NCBI GenBank assembly: GCA_963457665.1
Contig: OY735207.1
Location: 46,896,196-46,960,195 of the forward strand
Length of the DNA stretch: 64,000 bases
Source: Thysanoteuthis rhombus
Lineage: Eukaryota > Mollusca > Cephalopoda > Oegopsida > Thysanoteuthidae
Direction of reading: 5' to 3'
A program made the translations under genes and the position numbers. The notes below the pieces were generated by a model. It was given only the letters and a program-made list of their open reading frames with translations, had not been told where the DNA came from and did no database searches. Below are positions 58,861-64,000 of this stretch, piece after piece (the first letter of the stretch is position 1; each line of letters begins with the position of its first letter).

Positions 58861-58919
58861 TTATTTTTTTTTCTTCATATTGTTTATTAACTTTGCAGGT
58901 TTTTTTTTAAAAATCTTAT

Positions 58920-59360
58920 CATCGATAGTGGGAGATTCAATGAAGATCGAAAGCACAAACAGGTAGCAAGATTAACACAGTTTTCGCTATTTTCATGATA
59001 TTTATGAACATACCAGTTTTGTATCGGACTATCAATAGTGGAAGATCTAATATGCTGCCTTCATTCTTGTAAAAATAAAAAAACAAGCGAATAACTTAAA
59101 AAAAGAATATCAGCATCATTTATCTAATGATCTCCGCTAAGAACGGTGTGCTAACAACGGCAAATAAGATTAAATGATTGATCTTTGCTGCATGACGTGC
59201 ATCCTGATCTTTTGTTTTTTTTTTGCTTGTTCATTTTTTTCGAATGATTTATAAACTGTGAATAGTTTATTATCGGACCATCAATTGTATGAGATCAAAC
59301 AAGGATCGAACTAACCACTGGCCGTCAAAATTAGCTTGTTAATCATTGCCAAAAGGCATG
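58920..59360 (-). repeat. further diverged SINE modules
   Basis: B-box complements GAAGATCGAAAGCAC (58,943) and AGGATCGAACTAACC (59,306), with ATCGGACTATCAATAGTGG and ATCGGACCATCAATTGTATG repeats, and the GCATGACGTGCATCCTGATC end. Confidence 0.6.
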
Positions 59361-59509
59361 AGCCCTGGTCCATTTTGTCTCGTCTGATATACTTGTTAAT
59401 CTAAGTGTAAAAAAAAAATCGCGTTTATGTGAGGATTGAGATATTTTTCTTCTCTATCTCTTCAGACCATCTTCCCTGGATCTATTTACTTGGAAGATTG
59501 CATAGTGTG

Positions 59510-59605
59510 TAATGGTGGGTAGGAGGTGTTCTTATCGGCCAAATAGTTGTGTGGAGGAGTCAAGTGTTACGGACAGCGAACCATAAATCACACTGTTTAT
59601 GATTA
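59510..59605 (-). repeat. composite SINE-containing repeat, partial copy
   Basis: GGTGTTCTTATCGGCCAAAT, GTGGAGGAGTCAAGTG and AAATCACACTGTTTATG match the middle of the composite repeat at 58,627-58,720 and 63,247-63,330. Confidence 0.6.
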
Positions 59606-59609
59606 GAGT

Positions 59610-60360
59610 AGATTACTAGTTTTTCTCTCTCTTATCAGCGCTGTTTTTTTTTAATTTTTTATTATTATTACAATATTCTCGGTCGATACACTCTTCGACT
59701 GCTTCAACAGACGGCTGGAGATTGGAAATAAACGAGAGGCTCTCAACGAAATTTTCGCTGGCATGGCATCTTGCGCGTGGGAAGCCTGTCTTCCATGACA
59801 TTAACCACTCCTACCCCAGGGGCAGGGATGATTTGGCAAAACAAAAGCTCCAGTCATTCTATCACTACTTCCTCCCTGATTCTCTACCCTGTCTTTGTTT
59901 TAATGTCGAGTAATTGTTATTTTCAGATTTAAAGTATTTCCACCATTATGATTTTATTACTAGTTTTATCCCATCTTATTATTGGTGCCGTCCAACACAA
60001 CATTACAGCTCCTCGATCGTTACAGCAGACAGCATGAAATCAGGAATAAAGAAGTAGCTTTCGTCGTGAGTGGAACTCTTACATTCAAGGAGTCTGCCTT
60101 TCACGCACGCCGCCTTGACCATTTAGGCAAAGAACCTCCGATGATTAAGAGAAGCATACATTTTGACATGCCTTCATCTACAGTTATGTACTCTATCTTT
60201 GTTTTACTACCTCACTATAGAACAGTTATTTTTTTTGGAATTTTTCGAAGCCTTTTCGCTCTTATATCCAAATTACTAGTCACACTTCATCATATTTTTA
60301 TTACAACATGCGTTGGATTCTGAGTACGGAATCGAACTCTCTTCAGTTTGTTAACTATTA
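59610..60360. other. stretch with natural-looking but unassigned frames
   Basis: Plus-strand frames at 59,722-59,913 (contains WHLARGKPVFHDINHSYPRG) and 59,982-60,323 (contains NKEVAFVVSGTLTFKESAFH) have no stop for 63 and 113 codons but no domain I know. They could belong to a decayed transposon. Confidence 0.2.
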
Positions 60361-60764
60361 CACCATACAAAACAGTGAAGTGATGTATGCATTAACACAA
60401 TAATAAAACAAACAGCCAATGGATTCGAAGCAAAACATCCGATCTATCACGATTTGGGTTAGAGGATATGTTTGATGTTATCTCTCGTACGATAAAAATA
60501 CGTCGCATTTTCGCCCTCTCAAGAGTAAAATTAGTGGAATTTAAACCCTAAGTAATTGCAGATGGAATGCTAAATAGTGATCAACAAAGCTTGCCAGCTT
60601 CGCTGTTAGGGTTTGTTAACTTAAACTCTGGATTTGATCATAATCATAATCATCATCATCATCATGGTTTGGCTTCCCGAAGGAAGGACATCTCAACTGT
60701 ATTAGCGAATAACAGATGGAAAGAGGCGGATACATACGGTAGAGAAAAATAAAAATGCAAGACC

Positions 60765-60840
60765 TACCTCGTGGCTGAGGTGGTTGCATAACTTCCATCG
60801 GCGTCAGAGGTTAGTGTTTGAACTCCGGTGAAAGACAGAA
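60765..60840 (+). ncRNA. tRNA-like sequence, Leu/Ser type, probably a SINE head
   Basis: CTCGTGGCTGAGGTGGTTGC carries an A box like those of tRNA-Leu and tRNA-Ser. GTTTGAACTCCGG is a B box. The spacing, with a longer variable arm, fits a type II tRNA. Stem pairing is imperfect, so a pseudogene or SINE is more likely than a working tRNA. Confidence 0.45.
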
Positions 60841-61279
60841 TTTCGGATGCTGATTTTCAAGTCAAGTGCGATCTCTTTGCTTGGAAGATTGACAAAAAAC
60901 AATTGTAAGACTCTTGTTTACACAATCTAGGAATCCAAGTAACGTTTTGATTCGGACTTCGTCCAAACAACCAGCACGGTATTTACATGTTGAAAGAATT
61001 GAACCAATTATGCAAATGCTTCAATATCAAGAATGCTCATGTTATTTAGACTTCGTAAGTATCTTTCTACACGTATTTACTTAGTAAATATGTTATGTAT
61101 AATAGGTACTTAGAATACGCGAGATAGTATTTAGTTTCCATAGATTCTTTTTTATGGGGGGTCAAGCCGAAGTCTCCTTGGCCTTTTACTAAGCTAAGCT
61201 TGGTAAATAACAGTAGCAGGAATACCTGGTTGCAAGCTGAAAAAGATGCTAAGGTTGTAAATAAAAGCACTGGCGAGCG

Positions 61280-61560
61280 TAAAGGCGATAAAAAGAGAGG
61301 AAAACGTATAAAGTTGTATGAAGGGACAAGGGAGGTTGAAAGATAACGAAAAGAAAAGAGAAGGGCGTGATTGTACGTTTATACTAAAATAGGGAGAAAA
61401 AAGTTAAGAGAGAAAGGGAGAGAGAGAATGTGTAAGAGAGATCGAGAAAGAGAGAGCAAGGGGAGGAGCAAAAATCAAGAAAGCAACAATCAGGGAGAGA
61501 GAAAAGAAATGAAGAGGGAACAAAACTTTAATAAGGCATCCACTGTAGAGTTGAAACACG
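61280..61560 (+). repeat. purine-rich stretch
   Basis: Degenerate GAGAGA and GGAAAG words without period. It resembles the longer tract at 1.6-2.06 kb. No gene. Confidence 0.55.
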
Positions 61561-62316
61561 ATTACCACATGACCTCGAGCAGTCGATAATTTCTGGTGAG
61601 AAGCACCTCATGAAGGAAAACCTTTCTGTTAGCTTTCAAATAAACTTGACGGGAAACGTAGTTTAAACGCCATTAGTATCAGATCATGTGATACTGAGTG
61701 AAATAACGCTTCTAGGTAAGGGCAGCTTTCTAGCAATTTTCAAGTAAATCTGACTTGGAACAGCTGAGAAACAACACGGGGACAGACCGACCGACAGGCG
61801 AAAACGTCTCTTAAAAAGACGACTTAAAGAAAAACCATAGAAAGGCGAGAACAGACATGTCGAGGTCTTTTGACAATGAGAGACAGAAAGAAAGAGAGAC
61901 AGAAAGAAACGGAGAAATCGTATATATTTACTAAACTTCACCTAGTACAGCGCAAGGACTTTTTAAAATATTTACTAAGGTCAGCTCAGTCGGACTTACA
62001 GTCTGAACATTAGACCAAACTATCTAAAATTGCCTATCTTGTTGATCATTGCCTTACTTTGACCATCTGAAATTACCAGATGCCTTTACCACCTTGAAAT
62101 CCCTGGCAGCCATGTTGGTTTCCAAACATATTGAGCTCATGTTTCAATTGGGAGCCTTCCGAATAGTTGAGAAAGGGCTGGGACTTTGGTGCAACACTTC
62201 TTCCATACTACACACCTGAGCACAGGAGCTCTGTGTTCTAAGACTACTAAAATCGTTTGCCATGACGAAAAATGTCGTATAGTCTGGTAGAATAATATAA
62301 CTAGAGCTGAATCAAT

Positions 62317-62545
62317 GAATCATCAGTCTTTTTACGTCTGCCATTGGGCATAGACCTTCCCCAGGGCTCGCCACAACTCTCTACCATGGGCGTCGCAGAA
62401 CCAGTATTTCCTAAATCAGTCTAGTTCATCACTCCAACTCGTGTTTTGTTGGCCTCAGTTTCGCATGTGATCTCTGGGGATCCATTTTGGGAGACGTGAT
62501 GTCCATCGGTTGTCTTGCAACATGGCCTCCCCATTGCAATGGTTC
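62317..62545 (-). pseudogene. RTE-like retrotransposon 3' end, copy K
   Basis: On the minus strand: the QWGGHVAR-like block, a TDGHHVSQNGSPEITCETEA frame (shifted DNRWTSR...DHM), then WRDELD, FRKYWFCDAH and RVVASPGEGLCPMADVKR. It ends in TGATGAT without a long tail. Only about 230 bp remain. Confidence 0.82.
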
Positions 62546-62649
62546 GTAAATGAATCAATGAATACACGATTTCAATTATGCAAATATCGTATATTTGACA
62601 AGTACATAATTTAAATACGCTGTTTTCAATTGTTTCATTAAACTTTGCA

Positions 62650-62728
62650 CGAGACAAAATGAGTGAGGCACCCAGTGAAAATCAAACCCAAGCTCTGGTA
62701 AGTACCTGCAAGACTTGCTTGCTAAGCT

Positions 62729-62735
<7 letters not shown>
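62650..62735 (-). repeat. SINE module fragment
   Basis: GAGGCACCCAGTGAAAATCA and CTGCAAGACTTGCTTGCTAA match the module at 25,000-25,060. Confidence 0.55.

Positions 62736-62737
<2 letters not shown>

Positions 62738-62790
<53 letters not shown>
62738..62790. repeat. (TA)n microsatellite
   Basis: TA array placed exactly at the 3' end of SINE-like family B copy 2 (minus orientation). Confidence 0.95.
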
Positions 62791-62792
<2 letters not shown>

Positions 62793-63060
62793 GTCATCCT
62801 CAGACAGCTGTTTCGTTGTATTTCAAATCTTCAGTGTGGCTACTGACAATCCATTTCCCCATTCAGTACCAAGAGGGCAGGATTGAAACCTTCGCTTCAC
62901 TTCTGGAAGCCGGTATCCTACCACTGAGCTACGGAACTGGAGGTCAGTGGGGCTGAATTTAAGCGATATATTTATTTAGCATAAATTCCCTATCCACCAG
63001 AGTGCTCTATTCCTATGGAAGAGCATTGCATAAGCTTACAATGGATGAGTTACCTCTCTT
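62791..63060 (-). repeat. SINE-like family B, copy 2, ending in (TA)n
   Basis: On the minus strand: CAATGCTCTTCCATAGGAAT, GAGCACTCTGGTGGATAGGG, ATATCGCTTAAATTC, then a good tRNA-like head CGTAGCTCAGTGGTAGGATA with GGTTTCAATCCTGCC. CACACTGAAG and ACAGCTGTCTGAGGATGACA follow, then (TA)n. The A and B boxes are better kept than in copy 1. Confidence 0.75.
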
Positions 63061-63099
63061 AAAGAGTACTCAACCCTGAATAGAGGAGCACGAAATTAT

Positions 63100-63620
63100 A
63101 CAAAGCTTAGGTTAGTCAGGCACAAGGCCACCTGCATTACTATTTCACTTGTTAATTCACGGATATATTTGAAAACAACGTTTCAAGATAAAGATATAAT
63201 GGATTTATTTAAGTTGAGGAGTCCAGATTTTCAGATGGTGGAAGGCATTTTCATCAGCCAAAAAAATTCAACCGTTGAGTAGTCTATCATTATGGACAGA
63301 AAACAGACAGGCCACACTGTTCATTATATAAGTAGATTAACTTACCATGAGTTGGTATCAGACCATCTGTACTTGGAGATATGATGAGGATCGAACCCAC
63401 CAACAATGGTCAGCCAAATTAGCTTGATAATCATTGCTATATGACGCACATCCTGCTCCGTTTTTATTCATTTTGCTTTTATTTCCATACGGTTTATTAA
63501 TTTAGTATAATTTGGTGTCAGGCCATCAACCGTGGGGCATCCAATTAGGATTCAACCGACTAACAACCAGCGAGATTGGCATGCTAATCATTGCCATTAG
63601 GCATCTTATTAATCTAACTA
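63100..63620 (-). repeat. composite SINE-containing repeat, copy 2, plus an extra module
   Basis: The first part (63,200-63,460) matches 58,620-58,860, including GATGAGGATCGAACCCACC and ATCATTGCTATATGACGCAC. A further module at 63,515-63,605 carries GGCATCCAATTAGGATTCAA and TAATCATTGCCATTAGGCAT. Confidence 0.7.
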
Positions 63621-63641
63621 CTTGTTAATCACAGTGAAGAA

Positions 63642-63647
<6 letters not shown>

Positions 63648-63705
<58 letters not shown>
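63648..63705. repeat. (TA)n microsatellite
   Basis: TA array following the SINE cluster. Confidence 0.95.
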
Positions 63706-63708
<3 letters not shown>

Positions 63709-64000
63709 GTTTTCTGTTTTGACTTCATTCTCCGAAAAAACAATTTTGTCTTTAGTTTCGAGAACACACAATAACATTCAATGAGATATTCGGGCGATTG
63801 AAATACTTATTGATGTTTGTGTTGTTGACAGGGCGTTTTGGTTGATTCATTCTACGGCCTTCTTCCGGTGTAATATCCGAAAGTAATTTCCAACGATTGC
63901 AGTAAACAAAATATCCCTATGGCAGCCACGCTACAACTCAAGATTCGGGTAACGTCGATGTATCCCACTTTTATTGTTTGGCTTGGATTTCCATACCTGT

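Overview
The window looks like gene-poor, repeat-dense nuclear DNA from an animal. It is AT-rich and packed with long (TA)n, (CA)n and (GAT)n/(AAT)n microsatellites. Almost every recognisable coding stretch is a decayed transposable element. No rRNA, CRISPR array, operon or prokaryotic gene is visible. RTE-type and R4/Dong-type non-LTR retrotransposons, Tc1/mariner and hAT remnants and clusters of tRNA-derived SINEs together suggest an invertebrate. A lophotrochozoan such as a cephalopod mollusc is my best guess, but the sequence alone does not prove it.

Two non-LTR families dominate. (1) An RTE-like family leaves at least eleven 5'-truncated 3' ends, near 5.5, 10.6, 13.7, 24.3, 32.4, 39.5, 40.6, 50.0, 51.7, 53.8 and 62.3 kb. 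Many end in a TGA stop that runs into a (GAT)n-like tail. (2) An R4/Dong-like family has a YMDD reverse transcriptase, a CCHC finger and a restriction-like endonuclease. It leaves about nine pieces, near 3.9, 30.2, 45.7, 45.8, 52.2, 52.7, 53.6, 54.9 and 56.9 kb. The best copy (45.8-47.6 kb) keeps RT, finger and endonuclease with one A-run frameshift and is bounded by (AAT)n on both sides. The 3' UTRs carry a duplicated, recognisable module.

Other layers are: a degenerate LTR retrotransposon on the minus strand (25.3-27.15 kb; two LTRs of about 340 bp and a gag fragment) that also contains a hAT transposase C-terminus; a mariner pseudogene at 36.0-37.0 kb; a Tc1-like remnant at 28.75-29.25 kb; a MITE-like palindrome at 22.0-22.3 kb; an inverted-repeat-bounded GC-rich block full of hairpins at 9.25-10.02 kb; and a 1-kb inverted repeat at 2.2-3.27 kb.

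tRNA-derived SINE modules are clustered at 6.5-7.0, 24.2-25.1, 58.1-59.4 and 62.6-63.6 kb. A second SINE-like family at 42.3 and 62.8 kb ends directly in (TA)n. A degenerate tandem repeat of about 118 bp occurs at 28.0 and 41.2 kb.

The only candidate for a host gene is a set of three small phase-0 exons on the minus strand at 34.3-34.9 kb. They would encode about 159 residues with a basic, transit-peptide-like N-terminus. I do not recognise the product. The rest of the window is AT-rich non-coding sequence in which I see little beyond simple repeats.
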